Below are positions 1 through 7,220 of a stretch of 7,933 nucleotides of DNA, in pieces. The stretch comes from JAOTYV01 sp964469835. GTDB lineage: Bacteria; Pseudomonadota; Alphaproteobacteria; UBA8366. The position numbers and the translations under genes were made by a program. Location: positions 1-7,933 of the forward strand of contig CAYYBI010000039.1 of NCBI GenBank assembly GCA_964469835.1. Reading direction: 5' to 3'. The notes beneath the pieces were generated by a model. It was not told where the DNA came from. It searched no databases and saw nothing but the letters and a program-made list of their open reading frames with translations. Positions within the stretch are counted from its first letter, which is position 1, and each line of letters begins with the position of its first letter.

Positions 1-2261
1 CGCCAGGCGATACCGACGCCAGCGGTTATCCGCAAACTCTTGCTGTCCTCTATCAAGTTGCTACTCCCGTCAGCTCCATACGCGGTGCCGAAATCAGTAA
101 AGGCAGCCCCCGTGAAACCGAGTTCCTCCGGCAGGCCCAACGGAAAATTCAACTCCACGGTTCCGAATGCGTAGGTTTTGGCTCCCAACGCATCATTCGA
201 CACCTTATCCCGTGCGCCGATTCCTCCGACTTCGAATCCGCGCATCTGGTCATTGCCGAGGAAAAAGGCATCGATTACCCGAACGTCCTGATCCAGCCCC
301 TCGATGTGACCTGCATTCGCGCCCAGGATAGCACGCCATTCCTTCGAAAATGGGTAGTAGTAACGGGATTTCACGGTTCCCTTCATATACTGCACATCGC
401 CACCAAGTCCCGCACCATCGGTTGCCATACGGACGACAAAGCCATCGGTCGGGGTGATTTTGCTGTTCCGTGTGTCATAGACCAGCGTCTGACCGAGGAT
501 CGAGGCAATCTGCGAACCTTCTTGATCTTTGATGATCTGCGAGGCGCCGTCGTCGACATCCTCAATTTTCTCATTTTCAATGGCGTAACGAAGGTTCTGC
601 GACCATTGCTCATTGATCTCGTAACCGAAGCGGATCCGCCCACCGAGAGTATCTTCTCTGAAGGAACTCTCAGATTCGCGGCTTGATCGCACATTGAAAA
701 TATCAACACCCGCCGAGATATTTCGATTTAAGAAATACGGTTCTGTGAAGCCCAGATCGATCTGCTGCGTTCGCTGCGATAGCCTGAGACTGAGCTTAAG
801 ATCTTGTCCGCGGCCTAAAAGATTGCGTTCGCGGATGCCAATTTCACCGACCGCGCCATCGCGTGTCGAGAAACCCGCACCGAGCGTCAATTCACCGGTT
901 GGCTGCTCCTTCACATCAACTTCGATGATTGCACGATCCGGCGAGGAACCACGAACCTTGTTTACGTCAACCGCGGAGAAAAATCCAAGATTGCGGATAC
1001 GTTGCTGGGAACGGCGAAGTTTGGCCGTATTGAATGCATCACCCTCAACCAACTTAAATTCCCGCCGAATTACTTTGTCCAATGTCCGGCTGTTGCCGCG
1101 TATGTCGATGCGCTCGACAAATACACGTGGCCCTTCTTGGATCTCAAACGCAATATCGATCGTGTTCGCATCGCGATTACGGCGGATCTGCGGACGGACC
1201 TCGACGAAAGCGTAGCCGAAGTCACCGGTTGCTTCCGTGAGTTTTCGAACCGTTTCCTCGATCCTGCGAGAGCTATACCAATCTCCCGACTTAAAATCGA
1301 CTAAGTGCTTTACCTTGGCGGGATCCACATCCTTGATCCGGGACAACACATCGACATCGCCAAACTTATACCGATTGCCTTCTTCGACCGTGAAGGTGAC
1401 GAAAAAATCTTTGCGATCCGGCGCCAATTCCGCGACGGCGGAAGCCACACGAAAATCCGCATAGCCATTTTCCAAATAGTGCCGGCGCAGCAATTCCCGA
1501 TCAAAGGTCAACCGATCCGGGTCGTATTTGTCGTCAGATGACAGGAAACGCCACCATTTGCTCTCTCGCGTCAGGACAACCCCACGCAGATCGCTGTCGG
1601 AAAATACTCGGTTACCGACGAAGGTTATACGGCGGATGCCGGACTCGGGCCCCTCCTGGACTTCGAACACAAGATCTACCCGGTTTTGCGGGAGCCGGAT
1701 AATTTTCGGATCCACCACCGCAGCGAAGAAACCGTTGCGGCGATACAAATCGAGGATGCGTTTGACATCCTTCTGAACCTTAGTCCGCGTGAAGACAATT
1801 CTAGGCCGCAGTTGAACTTCAGCACTCAGACTTTCATCATCCAGCTCGTCGTTGCCTTCAAACACGATACGATTGATGATCGGATTCTCAACCACACGAA
1901 CGACCAATGCGCTGCCGCTCCGGCTAATTGCGACATCTGCAAACAAACCCGTTCCGTAAAGCACTTTGAGCGATTCATTAACTTTGGCGTTATCGAAGGC
2001 ATCGCCTTTCTTCAAGGCCAAATAGGTGCGTACCGTTTCAGGGTCGATACGCTGTGTCCCTTCGATCACGACATCTTCGATGATCGGCGCGTCGGCAGGT
2101 GCCTGTACGGGGCGGCTTGGCCGGGCACGCGGTTCGGGGCTTACTGGCGCGGGTGGCACAATTCTGGGAACCGCTGTGCCTTGGGCCATGGACGGCCTAG
2201 AAAAACACAAACAGCAAAAAAATACGCCGCAAATAACGGCGATTTTCAGCCTCGTCCCCAC
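1..2261 (-). CDS. bamA: BamA, outer-membrane protein assembly factor (Omp85 family), 3' end missing
   Basis: Central channel of the BAM complex, which folds beta-barrel proteins into the outer membrane. The frame stays open for 753 codons and runs off the left edge; roughly the last 40 residues, including the C-terminal beta-signal, lie outside. The start is a GTG that directly abuts an in-frame TAG, with an AGGGAG ribosome site 10 nt upstream; the first internal ATG (codon 25) would remove the signal peptide. Residues 1-26 form a signal peptide (VGTRLK, then a hydrophobic Cys-rich core, ending SMA). Residues 29-59 are a Pro/Arg/Ala-rich linker. Five POTRA domains follow, starting near 60 (IIEDVVIEGTQRI), 130 (NPIINRIVFEGN), 200 (IRRITFVGNRVF), 290 (YKFGDVDV) and 377 (GPRVFVERIDIRGNSRT). 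The 16-strand barrel begins near 452 (TGELTLGAGFSTRDG). The loop-6 motif is MRGFE at 673-677, where most homologues have V/L/I-RGF. It lies 28 nt after rseP. The gene identity is firm; exact domain borders are estimates. Confidence 0.96.
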   Translation of the reverse strand, partial: MGTRLKIAVICGVFFCCLCFSRPSMAQGTAVPRIVPPAPVSPEPRARPSRPVQAPADAPIIEDVVIEGTQRIDPETVRTYLALKKGDAFDNAKVNESLKVLYGTGLFADVAISRSGSALVVRVVENPIINRIVFEGNDELDDESLSAEVQLRPRIVFTRTKVQKDVKRILDLYRRNGFFAAVVDPKIIRLPQNRVDLVFEVQEGPESGIRRITFVGNRVFSDSDLRGVVLTRESKWWRFLSSDDKYDPDRLTFDRELLRRHYLENGYADFRVASAVAELAPDRKDFFVTFTVEEGNRYKFGDVDVLSRIKDVDPAKVKHLVDFKSGDWYSSRRIEETVRKLTEATGDFGYAFVEVRPQIRRNRDANTIDIAFEIQEGPRVFVERIDIRGNSRTLDKVIRREFKLVEGDAFNTAKLRRSQQRIRNLGFFSAVDVNKVRGSSPDRAIIEVDVKEQPTGELTLGAGFSTRDGAVGEIGIRERNLLGRGQDLKLSLRLSQRTQQIDLGFTEPYFLNRNISAGVDIFNVRSSRESESSFREDTLGGRIRFGYEINEQWSQNLRYAIENEKIEDVDDGASQIIKDQEGSQIASILGQTLVYDTRNSKITPTDGFVVRMATDGAGLGGDVQYMKGTVKSRYYYPFSKEWRAILGANAGHIEGLDQDVRVIDAFFLGNDQMRGFEVGGIGARDKVSNDALGAKTYAFGTVELNFPLGLPEELGFTGAAFTDFGTAYGADGSSNLIEDSKSLRITAGVGIAW

Positions 2262-2271
2262 CTAAACACCG

Positions 2272-2277
2272 CTCCCT
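2272..2277 (-). promoter_or_regulatory. Ribosome binding site of bamA
   Basis: AGGGAG on the minus strand, 10 nt before the GTG at 2261. It decides the GTG start: the frame is closed by TAG just upstream, and the next ATG lies beyond the signal peptide. Confidence 0.6.
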
Positions 2278-2289
2278 GTCCGACCTTTT

Positions 2290-3411
2290 TCAGGTCAATA
2301 AGTTCTTAACGAACTCCAGTACAGACAGACTCATTAAGTCATTTATTGTTACGAATAACATAAGACCGAGGACTAAGACCAGCCCAATCCGCAGACCGAA
2401 CTCCTGAGCTTTTTCGCCGAGCGGTTTTCCGCGAATGGCTTCGATGCCGTAAAAAAGCAAATGCCCACCGTCGAGCATGGGCACCGGGAACAAATTGATC
2501 AGCCCGAGATTAATCGACAACATCGTCATCAATGTGATGAACGACAAAAATCCCTGCCGCGCGTGGTCGCCGGAAAGCTGACCGATGCGCAACGGACCGC
2601 CGAGTTCCTTTACCTCGCGCTTGCCGACGATAATCTGACCGACGGCGGTCAGGGTAAACCCGGTTATCTCGACGGTTTCCTTGGTTGCCTCCCAAACCGA
2701 TTGGAACGGACCAAGCGTCCGCGGCGTGCCCGTGCCGCTGCGAACACCGAGAAACCCGATCTTGTGGGAGTGTCCCGAAACGTCCTTCATTTCTTTGACG
2801 CCGGGTTTGACGTTCAGTGTAATTTTATTCCCGTCGCGAAGAATGATCATTTCCAGGGTTTCGCCCGGATGTAACCGGACGATTTGTGCCACATCCCGGA
2901 ACCGATCGATTTCGGAGCCGTCAATTTCCACGAACTGATCCCCGACCTGCATACCGGCCTGTTCGGCGGCGCTGCCTGGGGTGACTTCGCTGATCGTTGC
3001 CGCCCGGTCGACTTGCCCGAACGACATGAACAGAATCGAAAGAACCAAGATTGCGAAAAGGTAATTTGCCGCCGGTCCCGCGAACACGATGGCCGCCCGT
3101 TGCGCCAGGGTCTTATGTGTGAAGGAAACCGCCTTCTCTTCTTCCGTCAGCGGCTGTCCGCTTTCACCGCCGCCGCTATACGCACCTTCGCCAAACATTT
3201 TGACGTAGCCGCCCAATGGAACGACGCTGAATTTCCAGCGCGTCTTGGCGCGATCGGTCCAGCCGAACAATTCCGGCCCAAAGCCGATCGAAAAAACCTC
3301 CACACGCACGCCGCACCGCCGCGCGACCCAGTAGTGCCCAAGCTCGTGCACAAAGACCAGCACCGTCAGCAGGGCCAGGAAGGCAGGGACATATACGAGA
3401 AAGAAATCCAT
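2290..3411 (-). CDS. rseP: RseP-type site-2 zinc metalloprotease (intramembrane)
   Basis: Inner-membrane protease of the S2P (M50) family. In the best-studied bacteria it cleaves an anti-sigma factor inside the membrane during envelope stress and clears signal-peptide remnants. The protein has 373 residues, the usual size for alphaproteobacterial members and shorter than the 450-residue two-PDZ enzyme of E. coli. A first membrane helix (about 3-21) carries the zinc site HELGH at 22-26. The PLGGYVKMFGE loop is at 66-76, a second helix lies near 108-132, and one PDZ domain spans about 135-215 (PGSAAEQAGMQVGD). The NLFPVPMLDGG motif at 306-316 supplies the third zinc ligand, D314, and a last helix spans about 341-357. 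All catalytic residues are present. The ATG start has only a weak GGA 5 nt upstream. It pairs with bamA downstream; a 512-nt gap separates it from dxr, so it may have its own promoter, though I found no convincing one. Its C-terminus has a decayed duplicate in that gap. Confidence 0.96.
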   Translation of the reverse strand: MDFFLVYVPAFLALLTVLVFVHELGHYWVARRCGVRVEVFSIGFGPELFGWTDRAKTRWKFSVVPLGGYVKMFGEGAYSGGGESGQPLTEEEKAVSFTHKTLAQRAAIVFAGPAANYLFAILVLSILFMSFGQVDRAATISEVTPGSAAEQAGMQVGDQFVEIDGSEIDRFRDVAQIVRLHPGETLEMIILRDGNKITLNVKPGVKEMKDVSGHSHKIGFLGVRSGTGTPRTLGPFQSVWEATKETVEITGFTLTAVGQIIVGKREVKELGGPLRIGQLSGDHARQGFLSFITLMTMLSINLGLINLFPVPMLDGGHLLFYGIEAIRGKPLGEKAQEFGLRIGLVLVLGLMLFVTINDLMSLSVLEFVKNLLT

Positions 3412-3923
3412 TGAATTCCAGCGCTAATGTTGTTCTTGAACGGCTACGATCGTTCCTCGACGTGTCGCCTTATTCTCACTTCGATAGGCCTACATACATG
3501 GCCAGTTTCCTGCCCGAGACAAGGCACAAATCACGCTCAGATGCAGGTATCGTCGGCGAACGTCCTGGTGGCTGCGGCATCCTGGCTGCAAAGAAACTGC
3601 TTCGCATCCGACCTTATTGACGGGTTTGGTAACTAAACTCTTAACGAATGCAAATACGCGCAAATTGACCAAGCAATTAACCGAGACGAATAGCATGAAT
3701 ACCGGGAGCAGGACCAGTCCAATCAAATCGCCGATAAACCTCGCATTTCCGGTACGTTGTAGGCTGCACGTGCGTGCAAACCCATAGAATCCGATTTCCT
3801 GCCTTCATCCATGGACCCGTAAAAAATAGCACGAAAACATAGAATTATGAATTTTGCGTGCCACAGAAAAAATGCACCCGAAACCCGGATAAACCGCCGC
3901 CGGTTCGAGCCCTCGACAACCGC
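3412..3923. other. Long intergenic gap between dxr and rseP, containing a gene relic
   Basis: This is the only non-coding stretch over 300 nt in the window; the other gaps in the cluster are 28 nt or less. From the dxr side it holds: an imperfect hairpin followed by a T6 run (about 3867-3907); an AT-rich segment (3810-3870) with no convincing promoter; the RseP C-terminal relic (3628-3829); a short stretch resembling the rseP-bamA spacer (3599-3617); and about 185 nt up to the rseP start in which I recognise nothing. The last stretch must hold any rseP leader and ribosome site. I saw no tRNA, small-RNA signature or riboswitch fold that I could support. Confidence 0.8.
3628..3829 (-). pseudogene. 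Degenerate relic of an RseP C-terminus (second, decayed copy)
   Basis: Read on the minus strand from 3789, codons run FYG, then 19 divergent residues, then IGLVLLPVFMLFVSVN, and on to FVKSLVT ending at 3628. The intact RseP ends FYG, the same 19-residue spacing, IGLVLVLGLMLFVTIN and on to FVKNLLT. Over these 54 codons there is no gap and I count 23 identities, including the last membrane helix. Upstream the similarity goes on at base level (a CTATTTTTTACGGGTCCATG stretch matches the codons for NLFPVPM), but it is interrupted by small indels and an in-frame TGA at 3805-3807. The HELGH and PDZ parts are absent, so it cannot be an active protease. The reading frame carries on past the homologous stop point to a stop at 3490-3492. 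I infer a remnant of a tandem rseP duplication or of a replaced older copy. A short expressed membrane peptide is possible but has no support: no ATG start or ribosome site was seen. Confidence 0.72.
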
Positions 3924-5123
3924 CTATGAAAACTTGTCGACCACCTCACGCGCTGTGGTGCGGGCCGCGATATCTGTGGTGTAAACGTCTTCCAACGAGG
4001 TCAACGAACCGTTTGGAATTCGGCTCAAAGTTTCTTCGACCGTCGCCGCGATCTCCAGAAATCCAATCTTTCCGGCTAAGAAGTTCTCCACGGCAATCTC
4101 ATTCGCCGCGTTCAGTATGGTTGGCGCTCGACCGCCGGCTTGCAATACTTCGCGCGCAAGCCGTAACGCCGGGAATCGTTCTGGGTCAGGTGGTTCAAAC
4201 GTTAATTTCGTCAAGGACGCGAGGTCAAGCCGTTCCGCCGGCGCAACCATGCGATCGGGCCAGGCCAGTGTATAGGCGATTGGCGTTCGCATATCCGGCG
4301 AGCCCAGCTGGGCGAGAACCGATCCGTCCACATAGGTCACCATACTATGGATGACCGACTGCGGGTGGACCAAGACATCGATCCGGCTTTCCGGAATGCC
4401 AAACAAATGATGCGCTTCGATAACTTCGAGGCCCTTGTTCATCATGGTCGCGGAATCGACGGATATTTTGGCGCCCATATCCCAATTGGGATGGGCCACC
4501 GCCTCGGCGGGACTTGCCGTGCCCATCCGGTTCTGCGACCAGCCCAGGAACGGCCCGCCCGAGGCGGTCAAAACCAGTTTCTCGATGGCATCGCGACGGT
4601 CAAATTCAAAGACTTGAAAGATAGCATTGTGCTCTGAATCGACCGGCAGCAAGGTGGCGCCGCGGCTTTCAATTTCCGCCATCATCAGATCGCCGGCGCA
4701 AACCAGGCATTCCTTATTTGCAAAGGCCACGATGGCGCCGCGCCGCACCGCAGCCAGCGTCGGTTCGAGGCCCGCCGCCCCAACGATCGCCGCCATAACC
4801 CATTGTGCCGGCCTTTCGGCTGCGGCTATGACGGCCTCCGGTCCAACCGCGATCTCCACGTTTATTCCCGAGAGCGCATCTTTCAACGCGCCATATCCGT
4901 CCGGATCGGCCAGCGCGACGAATTTCGGTTTCAGCAGCTTCGCTTGCCGAGCAAGCAATTCAACATTTCGATTCGCCGTCAGCGCCTCGACCGTGTAGTG
5001 GTCCGGTTGGCGTTCAATCAAGTCAATAGTCTGGCAGCCGACGGAGCCTGTCGACCCGAGGATTGTTACGCTTCGCGGTTCCGCTGCAGCAAAGCTCGCG
5101 GGCTGTCCACTGGTCATTGCCAT
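3924..5123 (-). CDS. dxr: 1-deoxy-D-xylulose 5-phosphate reductoisomerase (Dxr/IspC)
   Basis: Second step of the MEP isoprenoid pathway in the cytosol: NADPH-dependent rearrangement and reduction of DXP to 2-C-methyl-D-erythritol 4-phosphate. It supplies the C5 units that UppS, two genes upstream, polymerises. The 399 residues match the family length. The NADPH loop GSTGSVG is at 23-29 and ANKECLVCAG at 135-144. Metal ligands are D162 and E164 in PVDSEHNAIFQ and E233 in ATMMNKGLE (E. coli D150, E152, E231). SGGPF is at 188-192. HPNWDMG at 211-217 carries the flexible-loop tryptophan W214, and HPQSVIHSMV follows further on. The ATG at 5123 overlaps the end of cdsA by 10 nt and has a strong polypurine ribosome site 9 nt upstream. 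Codon 3 is also ATG and forms an ATGA overlap with the cdsA stop, but it sits further from that site. All active-site residues are present. Confidence 0.98.
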   Translation of the reverse strand: MAMTSGQPASFAAAEPRSVTILGSTGSVGCQTIDLIERQPDHYTVEALTANRNVELLARQAKLLKPKFVALADPDGYGALKDALSGINVEIAVGPEAVIAAAERPAQWVMAAIVGAAGLEPTLAAVRRGAIVAFANKECLVCAGDLMMAEIESRGATLLPVDSEHNAIFQVFEFDRRDAIEKLVLTASGGPFLGWSQNRMGTASPAEAVAHPNWDMGAKISVDSATMMNKGLEVIEAHHLFGIPESRIDVLVHPQSVIHSMVTYVDGSVLAQLGSPDMRTPIAYTLAWPDRMVAPAERLDLASLTKLTFEPPDPERFPALRLAREVLQAGGRAPTILNAANEIAVENFLAGKIGFLEIAATVEETLSRIPNGSLTSLEDVYTTDIAARTTAREVVDKFS

Positions 5124-5941
5124 ATTACAGGACTCCCCCCTCCGGCGACGGACATTAGCGCCGCCGCGGGCATCACCGTCAAGTATCCGTCGAAACGATC
5201 TAAAAATCCGCCATGCCCCGGAATAAGGTTGCTGGCATCTTTGACGCCGAAATGGCGCTTAACCGCGGATTCCAGCAAATCGCCCATTTGCGCGACCACC
5301 GCAAGAACGATGCTCGCCGCCGTGACGGGCCCCGGCGTTGCGTCCCCACTGCCGACTCCGACAAACAAGCCCACGCATCCTGCGAGCATTGCCCCGCCGG
5401 CAAGGCCGCTCCATGTCTTGTTCGGGCTGATAACGGGGGCGAGCTTCGGACCGCCGATCGCGCGTCCACTGATATAGGCGCCCACATCGGTTGCGACGAC
5501 CACGCCCACGAGCCACAGCACCGTTAGAAGCCCTGTATCGGGCATCCCGCGCAGCCAATCAGCAGCGGCAATGCCCAGCACGATATACGGGATGCCTAAA
5601 ACGAGAATAGGCAAATTGGCCGAACGCCTCAAAAGGCAATAAATCAAGACCGCCAAGGTTCCGGCAACGACCGCGATCGCCGCAGCATCGAACCCCATTG
5701 TCGCTTCCAATATCGGCGCGGCGAGAGCGGTGCACATCGAAACGACTGTTACCGGCGACCATTTCTCGCCGCACAGAGTGGTCAGCTCCCAGCACATCGC
5801 CGCCGCGGCCAAGCTCAGCAGGACGGCAAAGATGATGTCGCCAACCCAAACCGCCGCAATCGCAAGCGGCAACATGACGAGCGCCGAAAGCACCCGAAGG
5901 CCGAGATTTCCGATTTTAGGGTGAGCCAACGGTGGCGCCAT
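5114..5941 (-). CDS. cdsA: Phosphatidate cytidylyltransferase (CDP-diacylglycerol synthase)
   Basis: Inner-membrane enzyme that joins CTP and phosphatidic acid to give CDP-diacylglycerol, the branch point of phospholipid synthesis. From the chosen ATG the product has 275 residues, nearly all hydrophobic, with about seven to eight membrane helices starting near residue 14. A conserved cytosolic stretch at 152-179 begins with DVGAYISGR and ends with SPNKTWSG. QMGDLLES lies at 218-225. The family signature spans 225-251 (S, KR, KD, PGHGG, DR, D; visible as VKRHFGVKD and IPGHGGFLDRFD). The frame is open upstream to an ATG at 6043 (309 residues), but those extra 34 residues lie inside the uppS coding region and look unlike a CdsA N-terminus. 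I therefore prefer the ATG at 5941, which overlaps the end of uppS by 26 nt and suggests translational coupling. A GGAGG motif lies 24 nt upstream, too far for normal use, so the start is less sure than the identity. Confidence 0.95.
   Translation of the reverse strand: MAPPLAHPKIGNLGLRVLSALVMLPLAIAAVWVGDIIFAVLLSLAAAAMCWELTTLCGEKWSPVTVVSMCTALAAPILEATMGFDAAAIAVVAGTLAVLIYCLLRRSANLPILVLGIPYIVLGIAAADWLRGMPDTGLLTVLWLVGVVVATDVGAYISGRAIGGPKLAPVISPNKTWSGLAGGAMLAGCVGLFVGVGSGDATPGPVTAASIVLAVVAQMGDLLESAVKRHFGVKDASNLIPGHGGFLDRFDGYLTVMPAAALMSVAGGGSPVIWQ
5133..5143 (-). promoter_or_regulatory. Strong polypurine ribosome binding site of dxr
   Basis: GGAGGGGGGAG on the minus strand, 9 nt before the ATG at 5123 and inside the last codons of cdsA. 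It supports the first ATG over the ATG at codon 3. Confidence 0.7.
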
Positions 5942-6656
5942 ATCTGCGGTCGCGGCGGTGAAATTCCTCCAGCGCGTCGGCCAGACAGTTTCCATCGAAG
6001 TCAGGCCAAAGCACGTCCTGGAATACGAACTCGGTATAGGCAAGTTGCCAGATCAAAAAGTTGCTGATCCGTTGTTCCCCACTGGTACGGATGAGTAAGT
6101 CCGGATCCGGAATATCTGCCGTCGCCAGCGCGCTTTGGAGCATCGATTCGTCAATCGCATCGGGATCGAGGCGCCCTTCGGCTATCTCATGCCCAAGCTT
6201 CCGCATCGCCTCGGTAATGTCCTGCCGGCCGCCGTAACTCAGCGCCAAAATTGCCGTTAACCCGGTATTCTCGGCGGTTGTCGATTCCGCCTGTTCGATG
6301 AGCTGAACGATATCTTTCGGAAGGCGGCGGCGATCTCCGATAATTCGAATTCGAACGTTGTTCTTGTGCAGTTCGGCCGTTTCGGAACGCAAATACAACC
6401 GGAGCAGCCCCATCAGGTCATGAATTTCGCTTTCCGGCCGACTCCAATTTTCCGACGAGAAACCGAACAACGTCAGATACGACACGCCCTGTTCCGCCGC
6501 CGCGCGCACACTACGACGCACCGCCTCTGCACCTTGTTTATGGCCGGCCGTGCGGGGAAGGTTCCGCTGCTTAGCCCATCGGCCGTTGCCGTCCATGATG
6601 ATGGCGACGTGCCTTGGTGGCTGCGGCGATTCCGAATGGGAAGGTAAAGGGTCCAT
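5916..6656 (-). CDS. uppS: Isoprenyl transferase (undecaprenyl diphosphate synthase)
   Basis: Cis-prenyltransferase that adds isopentenyl diphosphate units to farnesyl diphosphate, giving the C55 lipid carrier for peptidoglycan and O-antigen assembly. It has 246 residues, the usual length. The catalytic MDGNGRWA is at 21-28 with D22 (E. coli D26). H39 sits in RTAGHKQGA, and the substrate-binding FGFSSENW is at 64-71. R190-T-S-G-E-Q-R196-I-S198 binds the diphosphate, and E209 in AYTEF is the Mg-coordinating acid. The offset to E. coli numbering is a constant 4, so no internal indel affects these motifs. The ATG at 6656 follows the frr stop by 3 nt, with no strong ribosome site, which points to re-initiation after frr. 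Its 3' end overlaps cdsA. Confidence 0.97.
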   Translation of the reverse strand: MDPLPSHSESPQPPRHVAIIMDGNGRWAKQRNLPRTAGHKQGAEAVRRSVRAAAEQGVSYLTLFGFSSENWSRPESEIHDLMGLLRLYLRSETAELHKNNVRIRIIGDRRRLPKDIVQLIEQAESTTAENTGLTAILALSYGGRQDITEAMRKLGHEIAEGRLDPDAIDESMLQSALATADIPDPDLLIRTSGEQRISNFLIWQLAYTEFVFQDVLWPDFDGNCLADALEEFHRRDRRYGATVGSP

Positions 6657-6659
6657 AGC

Positions 6660-7217
6660 CTAGACTTGCATGATTTCTTTTTCTTTTGCTTCTAGGCTTT
6701 CATCGATTTCCTTGATGTGGTTATCCGTCGTCTGTTGGATTTCAACCGACTGATCCCGATGCTCATCCTTTGAAATCTCGCTGTCCTTCTCCATTTTTTT
6801 GAGCTTCTCCATACCGTCACGACGCACATTGCGAACCGCCACGCGCGCTTGCTCGGCGTATTTACTTGCAACTTTCTTCAGCTCGACGCGGCGCTCCTCG
6901 CTGAGATCCGGTATCGGTACCCGAATTACGCTTCCCTCGGTTTGTGGATTGAGCCCCAAATCCGATTCTCGGATCGCTTTTTCGGCAGCTTTGACCAGAC
7001 TTTGGTCCCAGACCTGTACGGTGATCAGGCGTGGCTCCGGTGCACTGACATTCCCGACCTGATTCATCGGTAATTTGCTGCCATATGCGTCGACTATGAT
7101 CGGATCGAGCAGGCTCGCCGACGCACGGCCTGTCCGCAATCCACCAAACTCACGCCGCAATGCGTCCAATGCGCCGTCCATGCGGCGTTGCAGGTCGGAC
7201 ATATCGGCTCCAGCCAT
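6660..7217 (-). CDS. frr: Ribosome recycling factor
   Basis: Cytosolic tRNA-mimic protein that, with EF-G, splits the post-termination ribosome. The 185 residues match the family exactly. The three-helix-bundle domain is formed by the N-terminal helix (with RTGRAS at 28-33, the same position as in E. coli) and the C-terminal helices; the small beta-sandwich domain spans about 34-104 (LITVQVWD, SVIRVPIPDL). The functional arginines R129 and R132 lie in ARVAVRNVRRDG. The first ATG (7217) aligns residue for residue with E. coli numbering and has a GAGGG 10 nt upstream inside the end of pyrH. A second ATG at codon 6, with GGAG 5 nt upstream, is a possible alternative start. It lies 3 nt after pyrH and 3 nt before uppS. 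Confidence 0.98.
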   Translation of the reverse strand: MAGADMSDLQRRMDGALDALRREFGGLRTGRASASLLDPIIVDAYGSKLPMNQVGNVSAPEPRLITVQVWDQSLVKAAEKAIRESDLGLNPQTEGSVIRVPIPDLSEERRVELKKVASKYAEQARVAVRNVRRDGMEKLKKMEKDSEISKDEHRDQSVEIQQTTDNHIKEIDESLEAKEKEIMQV

Positions 7218-7220
7218 GAC

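Noticed and set aside
2200..2231. Lipobox in the BamA signal peptide because of its cysteines
   Set aside because: None of the cysteines is preceded by a [LVI][ASTVI][GAS] lipobox, and BamA is a barrel protein, not a lipoprotein.
306..2309. Several plus-strand open frames opposite bamA (for example 694-1215 and 1686-2309)
   Set aside because: They are antisense shadows of bamA: the minus-strand frame encodes a full Omp85 protein, and the plus-strand products resemble no family.
3440..3530. ECF/EcfG-like -35 motifs (GGAAAC, GGAAC) upstream of rseP
   Set aside because: The matching -10 elements are missing or at the wrong spacing (for example GGAAC followed by CGTT after only 9 nt).
3844..3872. 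Possible sigma-70 promoter for rseP: CATAAT at 3844-3849
   Set aside because: No acceptable -35 box lies 16-18 nt upstream (only T-rich bases), and it precedes the relic rather than the intact gene by more than 400 nt.
3891..3906. Small perfect inverted repeat AACCG/CGGTT just after dxr
   Set aside because: A 5-bp stem with no adjacent T run is expected by chance in GC-rich DNA.
4803..5477. Plus-strand open frame of 224 codons across dxr and cdsA
   Set aside because: It spans two well-supported minus-strand genes, has a composition typical of antisense GC-rich frames and shows no domain.
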